Positions 44,017 to 53,238 of a stretch of 64,000 bases of DNA are shown piece after piece. Source of the DNA: Microbulbifer variabilis ATCC 700307 (lineage in GTDB: Bacteria; Pseudomonadota; Gammaproteobacteria; Pseudomonadales; Cellvibrionaceae). The stretch covers positions 1 to 64,000 of the forward strand of contig NZ_AQYJ01000028.1 of assembly GCF_000380565.1 (NCBI RefSeq), written 5' to 3'. The first letter of the stretch is position 1, and every line of letters begins with the position of its first letter. Position numbers and translations under genes: made by a program. The notes beneath the pieces were generated by a model, which saw only the letters and a list, made by a program, of their open reading frames with translations, searched no databases and was not told the origin of the DNA.

Positions 44017-44634
44017 TTAGCGAAATATGGATTTCAATTTTGCACTGATTCCATGGAAAAACTGGTGCTTGTTTTTTGCTCTATCGCCGGTAAGGAAGTT
44101 GATTTGGATTGACTGCCGCTTGCCCTCATAGCTTGGGTAGCCGTGCCAGCAATTGTCAGTCACCTTGAAAGCCAGTAGAGAACCCGGGCCAGGGATCAGC
44201 TCATCGGTATAGTCCTCCATATCATCCCCATTGCGTAGAATACGCAGTCGCCCGGTGGGCGATGGCCATTCCTCATTAAGGTAAATAAGCACAGTAATTA
44301 ATTTGCTCTTCGAATCTGTATGAATCCGTCCGTCCTTTGCTCGGGAATATCCTCGCAGAGTTGCCATCATGGGTTTATCAGAAAGATCCAGATCGAACTT
44401 TTCCCCAAGTATTTTTCGTATCTTGGCGCTGTCGAACTGTTGGATAAAATGGCGCAGGCGATCCGAGGCCTCCACATCTGCGATATTGAAGCTACCGCCC
44501 TTTTGTAATGATGGGAACTCTTTGATAAGAGCAGTAGCATCGTCAGAGGCCAGAGATCGCTCCAGGTAGAAATGAGGATAAGGGGAGGTTTTTACCTCTG
44601 CGCGGTCGAGTTGGTCGATAGTGAGCCGGGACAT
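44017..44634 (-). CDS. 2-oxoglutarate/Fe(II)-dependent oxygenase family protein
   Basis: A 205-residue double-stranded beta-helix oxygenase. The Fe ligands are readable as H-x-D (His105, Asp107 in GRIHTDSKSK) and the distal His164 in CWHGYPSYEG, followed by Arg173 in KRQSIQINF, which binds 2-oxoglutarate. This layout is that of prolyl-4-hydroxylase-like or PKHD-type enzymes. The N-terminal PYPHFYLERSL is often seen in members encoded near glycan or envelope genes. The gene is 111 bases downstream of the DUF58 gene in the same direction. The substrate is unknown. Confidence 0.85.
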   Translation of the reverse strand: MSRLTIDQLDRAEVKTSPYPHFYLERSLASDDATALIKEFPSLQKGGSFNIADVEASDRLRHFIQQFDSAKIRKILGEKFDLDLSDKPMMATLRGYSRAKDGRIHTDSKSKLITVLIYLNEEWPSPTGRLRILRNGDDMEDYTDELIPGPGSLLAFKVTDNCWHGYPSYEGKRQSIQINFLTGDRAKNKHQFFHGISAKLKSIFR

Positions 44635-44745
44635 GTTTGTGTTACGCTCCCTGCGTTTGGGAATTGTTGTTTTTAGTACATCGCTATTATCCCTTAACTG
44701 GCGCTACTTGTCTCAGGCCGGAAAATTTCCCCAAAGGGTTACCGA

Positions 44746-46143
44746 TTAGATTTTGCCGCTACGCTTAAGGCACCAGTAGGCTTCCACCAAGGCTTGGTGG
44801 AGAAGCTCCGGGCGTGAATCTACAACCAGTACATTGCAGGCCTGTAACTGTTGAAGCAGGCGAGCGCGTCGGTGCAAGAAATCCTGTGCAGCGGCCCCTT
44901 TTATAGCTCCGGAAAAGTCTTCGATAGGTTTTTGGGCAAGGCGGTCCACAGCGGTTTCCCTTAAACTTGCCACCATCACAAGGTGATTACGGGTGAGAAG
45001 CCGCACTGCGGCGAGTAGCTCCACACTGTCTTCATCGCGCAAGTTGGTGATCAGGATAACCAGTGAGCGACGCTTGTGTTTGGTCAGGAGCTGTTGGGCT
45101 GCGCCGCTGTAGTCGGCACTACCGGTTCCGGAGTGCAGATCGTAGACATTATTCAGCAGCAGATTGATCGCGTTTTCCCCTTTGACTGGTGGCAGCTGCC
45201 CCCCAGAGCTGTCTTGGCCTGCGGCGAAGGCGTGCAGACCAACAGCATCTCCCTGCTTAATTGCCACATAGGCGGACAATAATAAACCGTTCAATGCGTG
45301 GTCGAAATGACTCAGCCCCCCGTCTTTGGCGTGCATACGTCGACCGCAGTCGAGCATATAGATAATTTCCTGGTCGCGCTCGTCCTGATATTCGCGACTG
45401 ATCAACTTGCGCAGGCGTGAGCTGGCCCGCCAATCCACCTGGCGTTGGCTGTCACCCTGGCGGTATTCACGCAATTGGCGAAAGTCCATGCCCTCTCCAC
45501 GGCGCTGTTGCTGGTGCAAACCGAGCATACGCAGGGTCTGCTCTGTGGAAAGGGCCTGCAATGAGGAGATACCGAGAAAGTTGGGGTAAACCTTTACTGA
45601 CTGCTCTCGACCCAGCCATAGTCGGGTTTGCCACAGGCCCCAAGGGGAATCAGCGAGGATCTCTATCCGACCGAAATTGGCACTACCACGGCGATGCGGT
45701 ACCAGGGAGTATTCAATAGAGACCTCCTGTTCCGGCTGTAACTTTGCCCTCCGCGGTAGACCAGTAGTTGCCAGTTGTTGTGGCACGCTGTCACAGACGG
45801 AGAGTTGTAAAGTACGCGGGCCGTTGTTGCGCAATTTCAAGCGTGCGCTGTTGCGCACGCCAAGGGCCAGGTTATTTGGCAGCCGGCGTTCGCCCTCAAG
45901 CCCGGTGATTCTGCGGCCGGTAAGGAAGTCCAAAAGTGCAGCACCGATCAGCAGGGTCCCGCCTGTCCACCAAGCTGTCTCGATCAGTGCCGCTGCTGCG
46001 GGTATCCAGATGCGCGCAATACTGATCACCAGAGCGGCCAGGCACCAGTAACTGAGGAGTTTCACTAGGCGTTGGCTGGGTCCCGGATGACCATGCTGAA
46101 TTGGGGCAGTTTGTGCCTCTGTGGCGGCAGCACTTTGGGTCAC
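44746..46143 (-). CDS. DUF58 (VWA-like) partner of the MoxR ATPase
   Basis: A 465-residue membrane protein. Two helices (about 31-70) anchor a cytoplasmic/periplasmic domain that ends with the DUF58 block RRGEGMDFRQLREYRQGDSQRQVDWRASSR. The last third is a VWA-like domain whose metal-site line reads MLDCGRRM in place of the classical D-x-S-x-S, so metal binding may be altered; such changes are common in DUF58 proteins. It overlaps the MoxR gene by 4 bases and should be translated from the same message. Its role, as in other MoxR/DUF58 pairs, is probably as an adaptor or client of the ATPase. Confidence 0.93.
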   Translation of the reverse strand: MTQSAAATEAQTAPIQHGHPGPSQRLVKLLSYWCLAALVISIARIWIPAAAALIETAWWTGGTLLIGAALLDFLTGRRITGLEGERRLPNNLALGVRNSARLKLRNNGPRTLQLSVCDSVPQQLATTGLPRRAKLQPEQEVSIEYSLVPHRRGSANFGRIEILADSPWGLWQTRLWLGREQSVKVYPNFLGISSLQALSTEQTLRMLGLHQQQRRGEGMDFRQLREYRQGDSQRQVDWRASSRLRKLISREYQDERDQEIIYMLDCGRRMHAKDGGLSHFDHALNGLLLSAYVAIKQGDAVGLHAFAAGQDSSGGQLPPVKGENAINLLLNNVYDLHSGTGSADYSGAAQQLLTKHKRRSLVILITNLRDEDSVELLAAVRLLTRNHLVMVASLRETAVDRLAQKPIEDFSGAIKGAAAQDFLHRRARLLQQLQACNVLVVDSRPELLHQALVEAYWCLKRSGKI

Positions 46144-47144
46144 AGCCGAGGCGCCTCGACACTGTCGACAATCTGCGTCAGGGCGCTGTCAGCGGTTTCA
46201 CCGTCGATCTCCATATCCGGGGATAAGCTGACACGGTGGCGCATTACCGGAATTGCCATCGCCTTGATATCGTCGGGCAGAACGAACTCGCGTCCCTGTA
46301 ACAGGGCGCTGGCGCGGGCCGCTTGTAACAAGCCAATGCTCGCTCTTGGGCCCGCTGGGCTGCGCAGCTGGGTGGCCTCCCGTGTGGCACGAACCAACCG
46401 CACTGCATAGTCCAGTACTTGCTGGTCCAAGGCTATCTGGGGGACCAGTGTTTGTAGTTGCTGCAGCTGCTCGATGGTTATTTCACCGGTCGGCTTTTCC
46501 TGCAGGCGCTGTTCTATACGCCCACTACTGGCAGCAGCAGCCAGTCGCAGCTCCGCCTCCAGGCTGGGGTAATCGATCAGGACCTTGAGCAGAAAACGGT
46601 CGAGTTCCGCCTCTGGCAGAGGGTAGGTGCCCTCCTGCTCGATAGGGTTCTGTGTGGCGAGCACCATAAAGGGGCTGGGGACAGGCAGCGCTGTGCCGTC
46701 GATAGTGACCTGTTTCTCCTGCATCACCTCGAGCAGAGCCGCCTGGGTTTTGGCCGGCGCGCGGTTGATTTCGTCTGCCAGCAGCAGATTGGTGAAGACC
46801 GGCCCGCGGCGCACTTCGAAGCGACTCTCGCCCATGTTGTACATGGCGTGGCCGGTGACGTCCGCTGGCATCAGGTCTGGGGTGAACTGAATACGGCGGA
46901 AACTGCCGCCAAAACAGTTGGCCAGGGTACGTACCAATAGGGTTTTACCGAGGCCGGGCACGCCTTCCAACAGTACATGGCCGGAAGCCAGCAGGGCCAC
47001 CAATACCTGGTCAACGACTTGTTCCTGGCCAATCAGCAGGCGATTGATATTGTTGCGCAGTAACTGCAGTTGGGCTGAGGCGGCCTGCCAGTCAGGCGTG
47101 TCGCGGTGGGTTTGCTGTTCTGGTTGAAGGGTAGTATCGCTCAT
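46140..47144 (-). CDS. MoxR-family AAA+ ATPase
   Basis: A 334-residue ATPase. Walker A is GVPGLGKTLL, Walker B NLLLADEINRAPAKTQ, sensor 1 is in ATQNPIEQEGTYPLPEAELDRF, and the C-terminal AAA lid has GPRASIGLLQAARASALLQGREFVLPDD. All are typical of MoxR proteins, chaperone-like ATPases that work with VWA-containing partners in metal insertion or stress tolerance. It overlaps the gene on either side by 4 bases (stop/start coupling). It is in the middle of an operon with DUF58, DUF4350, DUF4129, SpoIIM-like and RDD genes. Confidence 0.96.
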   Translation of the reverse strand: MSDTTLQPEQQTHRDTPDWQAASAQLQLLRNNINRLLIGQEQVVDQVLVALLASGHVLLEGVPGLGKTLLVRTLANCFGGSFRRIQFTPDLMPADVTGHAMYNMGESRFEVRRGPVFTNLLLADEINRAPAKTQAALLEVMQEKQVTIDGTALPVPSPFMVLATQNPIEQEGTYPLPEAELDRFLLKVLIDYPSLEAELRLAAAASSGRIEQRLQEKPTGEITIEQLQQLQTLVPQIALDQQVLDYAVRLVRATREATQLRSPAGPRASIGLLQAARASALLQGREFVLPDDIKAMAIPVMRHRVSLSPDMEIDGETADSALTQIVDSVEAPRL

Positions 47145-48460
47145 AGGGCTGCCTCGATTCGCTGCAGATTGCGCATTTGTTCAGTAAAAGTTTCTTCGCT
47201 GGTAGCCGGTGGGCCCCACAGGCTGGCGATGATTTTGTGTTCGCTTAGGTCCGTAGCGGCACTGAGTCTCACGGCCAGATTGTGCCGGTCCGTGGAATCG
47301 GCATCAGTGGCCCTTAGGAGGCGTAAAAGTTCAGCGCGCCGACCGCGCAATAGCTGTTCGCAGCGATCATGGCGCCAGTAATAGTGGCCACAGGCAGAGA
47401 TATGTTCCAGCAGGGACCGACGCGCGGTTTCCGGTGCCGGTTGCAGGGGGCCAAAGCGGCGCGCGCGCAATAACAGCCAACCGAGCAGGGCCAGGGCACC
47501 GGCGAGGAAAAACTCTGCGGCATACTTGCGCGCCAGGTAACTGAGAGAATCAAAGCGCGGGCGGGTCAGGAAGACAAATTCCCCATTACCTGCTAACAGT
47601 TGTAGGAAATAGGCGTGATCGAAGTGTCCTATACGGTGAGATTGCCAGATTTCGCTGTCAGTCAGCAGGGTAATAACTCCGCGGCCACGCTCGAATTGTA
47701 TAAAGGGAACAGCCTCGTCGTCGCGCCACACCCTGGCCCAGAATACCGGTGCCCCCGCGACAGTATTGTCGTCCAGCCCTGGGTGATAGAGCAGGTGGCT
47801 GGCATTAAAATGCAATTGGATCTCGCCACTATTATCTGTGGGTAGATTGACTAGGTCTTCCGGCCCTACATCCGGATTGCGGGGTTTCTCTCCACTGGTC
47901 TCAGCTTTTTTCTCTTCTGGGAAATCGCCTTCGTCAATTCTGCGGTTGTATTCGCGCATGGCTTCGCCAGGGCTCTGTTCAGGGCTCAGCTCTGCGTCCT
48001 CTCCGAGCAGCTGTTGTAGAGGGTTGTCGAAGAAGTACTCCCCATGCCCCTCCATGATGGAGACATCCAATGCCTCCAGTAGCCAGTCGCGCTCCTCGCT
48101 GCGCTGCTCCTCAAAATCAAAACCCTCCGTGCGTGCCACTACAATGGCATGGCCGCCACTACTCACCCAATCCAGCAGCTCATCCACTCGTTGTGGGTTG
48201 TATACCTGGGATGAATCGGAGATAAATAGGGTGGCGTCCGGGGAGAGTTCATTCAATACGGAAATGTTTTCCGCCTGGCGAGGCTCCAATCCTAAAGCTG
48301 CCAGGTACTGCTCCGCTGCCAGGAACCAGTTGCGCCTCGCCTCCGGGGCCCAACCGCGGTCCCGCTCTTCGGTGTAGCGCTCAAAAAGCGTTAAAAACCC
48401 CCATACCATCAGCGCACAGAGTAGCAGTGGGATACCGATCAACAGACGTTTAACTGTCAT
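47141..48460 (-). CDS. DUF4350 membrane protein
   Basis: A 439-residue protein with an N-terminal helix (LLIGIPLLLCALMVWGFLTLF), a large soluble region that folds like a class I glutamine amidotransferase (LSPDATLFISDSSQVYNPQRVDELLDWVSSGGHAIVVA), and a helix near residue 320 (FFLAGALALLGWLLLRARRFGP). This is the DUF4350 layout regularly found beside MoxR genes. The catalytic residues of true amidotransferases are not seen. It overlaps the neighbours by 4 and 11 bases. Function unknown. Confidence 0.88.
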   Translation of the reverse strand: MTVKRLLIGIPLLLCALMVWGFLTLFERYTEERDRGWAPEARRNWFLAAEQYLAALGLEPRQAENISVLNELSPDATLFISDSSQVYNPQRVDELLDWVSSGGHAIVVARTEGFDFEEQRSEERDWLLEALDVSIMEGHGEYFFDNPLQQLLGEDAELSPEQSPGEAMREYNRRIDEGDFPEEKKAETSGEKPRNPDVGPEDLVNLPTDNSGEIQLHFNASHLLYHPGLDDNTVAGAPVFWARVWRDDEAVPFIQFERGRGVITLLTDSEIWQSHRIGHFDHAYFLQLLAGNGEFVFLTRPRFDSLSYLARKYAAEFFLAGALALLGWLLLRARRFGPLQPAPETARRSLLEHISACGHYYWRHDRCEQLLRGRRAELLRLLRATDADSTDRHNLAVRLSAATDLSEHKIIASLWGPPATSEETFTEQMRNLQRIEAAL

Positions 48461-50027
48461 TGCGGAATACCTCTTGCCATTCCTGGCACAATGCCCTCAT
48501 TCGAGCATCGACCGGACTACGGTGGGCATAGGCCAGCTGCTGCCAATCGCTGGTGAGCTGTTGTACAAACTGGCTCAGTGGAGCCGTCACTGAAGGCAGG
48601 TCTTCCGCGGGCTCGCTCTGGCGCCGGTGTACCAGCTGGGCACATTCTGCTTCGGTGAGATGATCGCCAAAGTGAAACTGGAAATCCTCAATCAAGTGGG
48701 ACAGGGTGGCTCGATACAGTAGACCGAGGCCAGCTCGCTGTTCCCCTGTCTGCCACAGGCGCAGCACTTCTGCGCACACATCGTCGGGCAGGCTCGACTG
48801 GCGTACATCGAGTCCGAACAGGGTTTCTGGCACGGCGGCTTTTGGCTTGGGTTTGCGCTGCCAGCGCAGATTCTTCAGGATGGTGTCGTGATGGCGCCAG
48901 CCCAGGTAGATCACCCCTGCGATTACACCAATCCATAACAGGATCTCGATGATACGGGCAATAGTAGGGCCCCAGCTGGAAGTGGAGGCATTGTCGTCAT
49001 CAGGAGAGCGGTTTAACAACCACTCAATAAATTCAATCAGCCACTCGGGAATTTTCTGTTCCCTGCTTTCCCTCTCCTTCAGGCGCCAGCCACTGATCTC
49101 CTCCACCCGGTGAAAATCCTCGCCTGCGAGAATCTCATCGATGTGCTGTTGCGCTTGCTGAGGTGTCTCCAATGCGTCTGCCTTGATATCCGGTGCTGAA
49201 GCCAGGAAGCCGAAGGAGAGCGTAAAAACCAGGAGTAATGCGGCCGAGTTTCCGGTAATGCCGCGTTGACGCGGCCGATGTTCGCGCTGGTGGCGCTGAA
49301 CCAAATCGCGGAACTGGATTTCAATATCCCAGCCCTCAAGTTCAATACGCCGGCCTATATAAAGACAGAAACCCGAGACGATGTAAAACGGAGCTACCGC
49401 TGCCATGATAAACAGGTAGAGCACGTTAGAGATCCACTCCAGCCCCAGAGTTTCGCCTCTAAATATCGGCTGCCAATCGATGTTGGCCGCTATCTGCTCG
49501 GGAATAAACAGGTAGATCAGGATAAATGCAGCCACCAGGAAGAACCCTTCCAGGTGGACACCAGTCAACGTCAGCCAGGTGGCGGCGCTGGAATGCTTGC
49601 GGTGCAACATGCTGATACGGGTGCTACGCGCTTTGCCACTGGATTGCTCTAATACGGTGACTGGCAGATCAAAAGAGCGGGTTGGGCTCAGGCGGCGCAG
49701 GGTAATCCAAAGCAGCCAGTCGTGACGGTTCTGCGTGAAAAACTGTTTGAGAGCGGCCGAGGCCGATATCGGTGAGCCGAATAGGGCGCGGCTGATCATA
49801 AACAAAGGCAGGCGATCGAAAACCGGTTTAAGCCACCACACAGCAAACATCGACCAACCGGGAGCACCGGGAAATAGCATTGCCAGTGCACCCATTAACA
49901 GGGCGGCCGGTAGCAGCCACACCAGGAATAAAGGCAGCCAATATTTTCTCGCCAGCGCCGTCCCCAGGTCGATGGATTCCCACTGAGACCGTAGGCGCGC
50001 CTGCACAGCCAGGTTTTTAACCTGCAT
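48450..50027 (-). CDS. DUF4129 membrane protein of the MoxR cluster
   Basis: A 525-residue membrane protein. It has about five helices in the first 260 residues, a charged linker and another helix near residue 375 (IEILLWIGVIAGVIYLGW). The C-terminal DUF4129 region is VLRLWQTGEQRAGLGLLYRA followed by the FQFHFGDHLTEAEC segment. The start at ATG 50027 follows the strong ribosome binding site AGGGAGG; an extension to 50159 would overlap SpoIIM and add no known domain. The gene overlaps SpoIIM by 11 bases and DUF4350 by 11 bases. Function unknown. Confidence 0.85.
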   Translation of the reverse strand: MQVKNLAVQARLRSQWESIDLGTALARKYWLPLFLVWLLPAALLMGALAMLFPGAPGWSMFAVWWLKPVFDRLPLFMISRALFGSPISASAALKQFFTQNRHDWLLWITLRRLSPTRSFDLPVTVLEQSSGKARSTRISMLHRKHSSAATWLTLTGVHLEGFFLVAAFILIYLFIPEQIAANIDWQPIFRGETLGLEWISNVLYLFIMAAVAPFYIVSGFCLYIGRRIELEGWDIEIQFRDLVQRHQREHRPRQRGITGNSAALLLVFTLSFGFLASAPDIKADALETPQQAQQHIDEILAGEDFHRVEEISGWRLKERESREQKIPEWLIEFIEWLLNRSPDDDNASTSSWGPTIARIIEILLWIGVIAGVIYLGWRHHDTILKNLRWQRKPKPKAAVPETLFGLDVRQSSLPDDVCAEVLRLWQTGEQRAGLGLLYRATLSHLIEDFQFHFGDHLTEAECAQLVHRRQSEPAEDLPSVTAPLSQFVQQLTSDWQQLAYAHRSPVDARMRALCQEWQEVFRNDS

Positions 50028-50988
50028 TGTTTTCCTCCCTGCGCCCAGCCAGGGTGAAGTAAGCAAAAACCAGTAACCACAGCAGGCCGCCGACACCCAG
50101 CTTGATACTGATCCGAGTCGCCGTACTGGATGACCAAAAGGCCTCGAGGAAGGCGGCAATGACCAGCATCAAGAAGGTGCCATACATGATTTTCATTGCC
50201 TCGATACTGGCCAGGCGCAGGGCTACAGCACGACGGTGTTGCCCTGGGTCTACCAGCGATCGGCCGAGAAGCAGACCGGCGGCACCGGCCAGGACTATGG
50301 CGGTTAGTTCAAAGGCGCCGTGGCCGATCACAAAAGGATAAAAAGTGGAGACAAAGCCGACCCGCGTTATGTGGCCGAAAACCGCGCCGAGATAGACACC
50401 GTTGAAAACCAGGAAAAAAATGGAGCCGAGGCCGAACAGGATGCCACCGGCAAAAGTGCGGAAAGCAATACCGATATTGTTCTTGATATAAAAACCGAAC
50501 ATGGCCAGATCGGTGTCGGAGCCACGCTCGCGACCCAGCACGCGGTTGCCTGGGTCGTACATGGACTCCAGGGATAACACGTCCCCCGGTGACATCACTG
50601 CATAAATCAGTGCGTCGTTATTGTAGGTGCCGATGCCCATTACCAGTGCTGGCAGCAGGAACAGGGCACTGGCCAGTGCTACGACTCGGCCGTTGGCGCG
50701 CACTGCCTGGGGGAAGCCCGACAGTAAGTAGTGCAGCCAGCCTTTGCGACGCAGGGTCTGCTGGCGGTAGACCTGGTGATGGGCTGCCATTACCAGCTGG
50801 TTGAGGTGGTCAATTAGACGGTTGGAGTATTGTCGCTCCTTGGCCACCGCCAGCTGTTGGCATAAATCGCGATAGGCTGCGGGTAGGTCCAGTGTGGCTG
50901 CATCAGTATTTTTGCCACTGCTTTTTAACCAGGTTTCCAATTGCACCCAGCTATCGCGATAGCGGTTTTCGAAGTCTCTCTGTCGCAT
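50017..50988 (-). CDS. SpoIIM / DUF95 family membrane protein
   Basis: A 323-residue integral membrane protein with an N-terminal soluble helical region (1-95) and about five helices. The DUF95 signature is NNIGIAFRTFAGGILFGLGSIFFLVFNGVYLGAVFGH, followed by PFVIGHGAFELTAIVLAGAAGLLLG. SpoIIM in Bacillus takes part in peptidoglycan remodelling during engulfment. This organism gives no sign of sporulation; the same domain is often found beside MoxR genes, where its role is unknown. Confidence 0.93.
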   Translation of the reverse strand: MRQRDFENRYRDSWVQLETWLKSSGKNTDAATLDLPAAYRDLCQQLAVAKERQYSNRLIDHLNQLVMAAHHQVYRQQTLRRKGWLHYLLSGFPQAVRANGRVVALASALFLLPALVMGIGTYNNDALIYAVMSPGDVLSLESMYDPGNRVLGRERGSDTDLAMFGFYIKNNIGIAFRTFAGGILFGLGSIFFLVFNGVYLGAVFGHITRVGFVSTFYPFVIGHGAFELTAIVLAGAAGLLLGRSLVDPGQHRRAVALRLASIEAMKIMYGTFLMLVIAAFLEAFWSSSTATRISIKLGVGGLLWLLVFAYFTLAGRREENNAG

Positions 50989-50994
50989 AAATCG

Positions 50995-51678
50995 TTAGCC
51001 CCTGCCACCCAATAGCCAACTGCCTACTGAGCGCAGATAACCCAGCGCGGCGCCATCCCTCTTATGGGTAATTGGTTCGAGTAAATTGGCGAGCTCCTGT
51101 TGGCGGGCTTCACTGAGGTCATTGTGGCGTTCCAACAGGCTGACCAGGGCCCGTTGATCTTGTTGTTTTAGGTTGCGTGGTGGCGGCACAGGTGAGCTGT
51201 CCGGCAGGGCTATGGGTGCCTTGTCCTCTTCCCGGTAGACAACCAGGGTGCCCGCAGCCAAGTCGCCGAGGCGTTGGAAGTGTCGCCCAATCGTCATGGC
51301 GATAACACCGGTAGCATAGGCAAAGGGGAGAAAATCAGCAAAGCGCAGCAGGTTGCGCACTATGGAGGTGCCCCAGGAAATAGGGGTCAGGTTGTCGTTT
51401 ACCACTATCAGACCAAAGGCTTTTTTCCCCGGTGTCTGACCGCCGCGCAGCACTTCAAAAAATACCGGGTAGAACCACTCCAACAGGAAGGAGCAAACGA
51501 GCCAGATACCAATGCCTGCAGTATCGGCAAAGGCCAGGGCTATACCGAGCCCAGCCAGTATCAATGTGCGATAAAACAAATCCACCGCAAAGGCGAGAAT
51601 TCGCGGCACGGGCCCCGCGGCCCGTGCACGCAAGTCGATTCCCTCGGGGGTTTCGACGTTGTAGGTGGTATCCAGCAA
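50995..51678 (-). CDS. RDD family membrane protein
   Basis: A 227-residue protein with three predicted helices and the RDD sequence pattern: AAGPVPRILAFAVDLFYR (the first conserved Arg and Asp), GGQTPGKKAFGLIVV, and the following LLRFADFLPFAYATG. The C-terminal tail is cytoplasmic and charged. RDD proteins may act as transporters or as membrane scaffolds. The stop is 6 bases before the start of the SpoIIM-like gene, so it belongs to the same operon. Confidence 0.93.
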   Translation of the reverse strand: MLDTTYNVETPEGIDLRARAAGPVPRILAFAVDLFYRTLILAGLGIALAFADTAGIGIWLVCSFLLEWFYPVFFEVLRGGQTPGKKAFGLIVVNDNLTPISWGTSIVRNLLRFADFLPFAYATGVIAMTIGRHFQRLGDLAAGTLVVYREEDKAPIALPDSSPVPPPRNLKQQDQRALVSLLERHNDLSEARQQELANLLEPITHKRDGAALGYLRSVGSWLLGGRG

Positions 51679-51705
51679 GCCACCGCTCCTGTCAGGTCGA
51701 ATGGA

Positions 51706-52452
51706 TTATGTCCCTTGGGGGCCGCCAAAGACTTTGCGATAGGCGACGCCGTATGCAATAGAAGCCAGCGGTATAGCCCAGATCAGACCTATCAACAGTG
51801 CCAGACCACCCGCAAGGTAGATAAGAAGCAATACGATAAAGAAACCTAAAAAAGCAAACCAGTTTTTAGTAATGGCTTTGCGGGAGGCTTCCAGAGCTTT
51901 CCAGGGCCCCAGATTTTGATCTATTACCAGGGGGAGAGCCATCATGTAGGCAACAGCCAGATAAATTCCCGGAATCACCAGCAAAAGGAAACCTATAGCC
52001 ATCAGGATACTCATGATGATGTAAGTCACACACAAGGGCACTATTTTGTCGAAGTGGGCGAAGACTTCGGTACCAGAGGTCTCTTCTTTACGAGCGATCT
52101 TGATGCCCACCATCATCATCCCCACAACCAGAGGAACCCCTACGATTGCAGTGATCAGGTTATAAATGATTGTTGATGAGAGAGAAGCGTTGCCGGCCTC
52201 TACTGGATCAAATGCCGGGTAACCAGTAAGAAGGCCGGCAACAAAACTGATTGCAGCAATTGCGATGACATAGAGAATAATGGCAAACCATACTGTGCGC
52301 TTCTTGCCTTTCGATAGCTGCCAGCCCTCGCTGATGGCTTCACCAATAGAAAATGAATAATCCCCGGCAATGCCTTTCTCAAGTGATCCAGAGTCGCCAG
52401 TTCCACCCTCTCCAGCAAGCTCGGCCTCGGGAGCTTTGTAGATATCACTCAT
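51706..52452 (-). CDS. Multi-pass membrane protein with an APEAEL N-terminal motif
   Basis: A 248-residue membrane protein with about five or six helices. Its cytoplasmic N-terminus MSDIYKAPEAELAGEG resembles the YSAPEAEL motif of the DUF4234 protein near 10 kb, although the rest is unrelated. It resembles BPSS1780-type proteins, with LVIPGIYLAVAYMMALPLVIDQNLGPWKALEASRKAITKNW being typical. It lies 27 bases upstream of the RDD gene in the same direction and may be the first gene of the operon. The function is unknown. Confidence 0.78.
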   Translation of the reverse strand: MSDIYKAPEAELAGEGGTGDSGSLEKGIAGDYSFSIGEAISEGWQLSKGKKRTVWFAIILYVIAIAAISFVAGLLTGYPAFDPVEAGNASLSSTIIYNLITAIVGVPLVVGMMMVGIKIARKEETSGTEVFAHFDKIVPLCVTYIIMSILMAIGFLLLVIPGIYLAVAYMMALPLVIDQNLGPWKALEASRKAITKNWFAFLGFFIVLLLIYLAGGLALLIGLIWAIPLASIAYGVAYRKVFGGPQGT

Positions 52453-52618
52453 CCTTATATTGTCCTCATTAAAGGTTTATTTTGTAGGCGTGCAGAGTCT
52501 TGGATGCGAATATCTCACAGGCGCGATGTGGGAACAATGCCACGCCAGCACAGTGGCGGATTAGGTGATGAACCTTTCTCAGCATAAAATCGACTTATAG
52601 GTTGAGAGGAAGGTGATA

Positions 52619-53236
52619 ATGAAGAAAACACTGTGGTCTGGGGCTGTGGTACTGGTGCTGCTGATTGCGGGTTACGTGATGTTGCCCTTTCATGCGCTCG
52701 AACAGCTGCAGCGGGCAGCTCAGATGGCTGTGGCAGATGAGCCTGAGACAAGGCGAGAGAGTATTGATACCTTGGAACGCTATGTGGATTTTCCGGTATT
52801 ACGTGACAATTTAAAGCTTCGCCTGCAAAGTCAGCTGCGCTCCTCCATTGGCAATTCGATACCACAGGAATTTGATGAACTAGTGACTGCTGGGGCCAAT
52901 TTCTTTATGGGGCCATTGCTGCAACAGTTTATTACCCCGGAAGGTGTTGCCAGATTACTGCGTGGTGGTGAGGACTTGCAGGCTTTTGAGCGGGAGCTGT
53001 TCGCCCAGGATTCTCAGCAAGAGGCTGCCCCTGTCCTGGAAAATGACCAGGAAACAGGAGGCACTTCCAATAGTAGCTGGCAACGCATGAGCTGGCGCTT
53101 TACTGATATCAATCACCTGAGTGCCGAGTATGGCGAGAACGATCGCGCCGAATTACGTGTGCTTATGCAGCGCAATGGGCTGCACTGGCAGTTGGTGGAT
53201 ATCGAACTAATCAGTGACCAGGGCCGGGAGGGTTAA
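52619..53236 (+). CDS. DUF2939 family protein
   Basis: A 205-residue protein with one N-terminal signal or anchor helix (TLWSGAVVLVLLIAGYVML). The following segment, HALEQLQRAAQMAVADEPETRRESIDTLERYVDFPVLRDNLKLRL, is the start of DUF2939, and the domain runs to about residue 195. Function unknown. ATG 52619 follows GAGGAAGG; a GTG two codons before it is inside the same ribosome binding site and is less likely. The DUF2237 gene starts 2 bases after the stop, so the two should be co-transcribed. It is divergent from the MoxR operon. Confidence 0.82.
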   Translation: MKKTLWSGAVVLVLLIAGYVMLPFHALEQLQRAAQMAVADEPETRRESIDTLERYVDFPVLRDNLKLRLQSQLRSSIGNSIPQEFDELVTAGANFFMGPLLQQFITPEGVARLLRGGEDLQAFERELFAQDSQQEAAPVLENDQETGGTSNSSWQRMSWRFTDINHLSAEYGENDRAELRVLMQRNGLHWQLVDIELISDQGREG

Positions 53237-53238
53237 TT

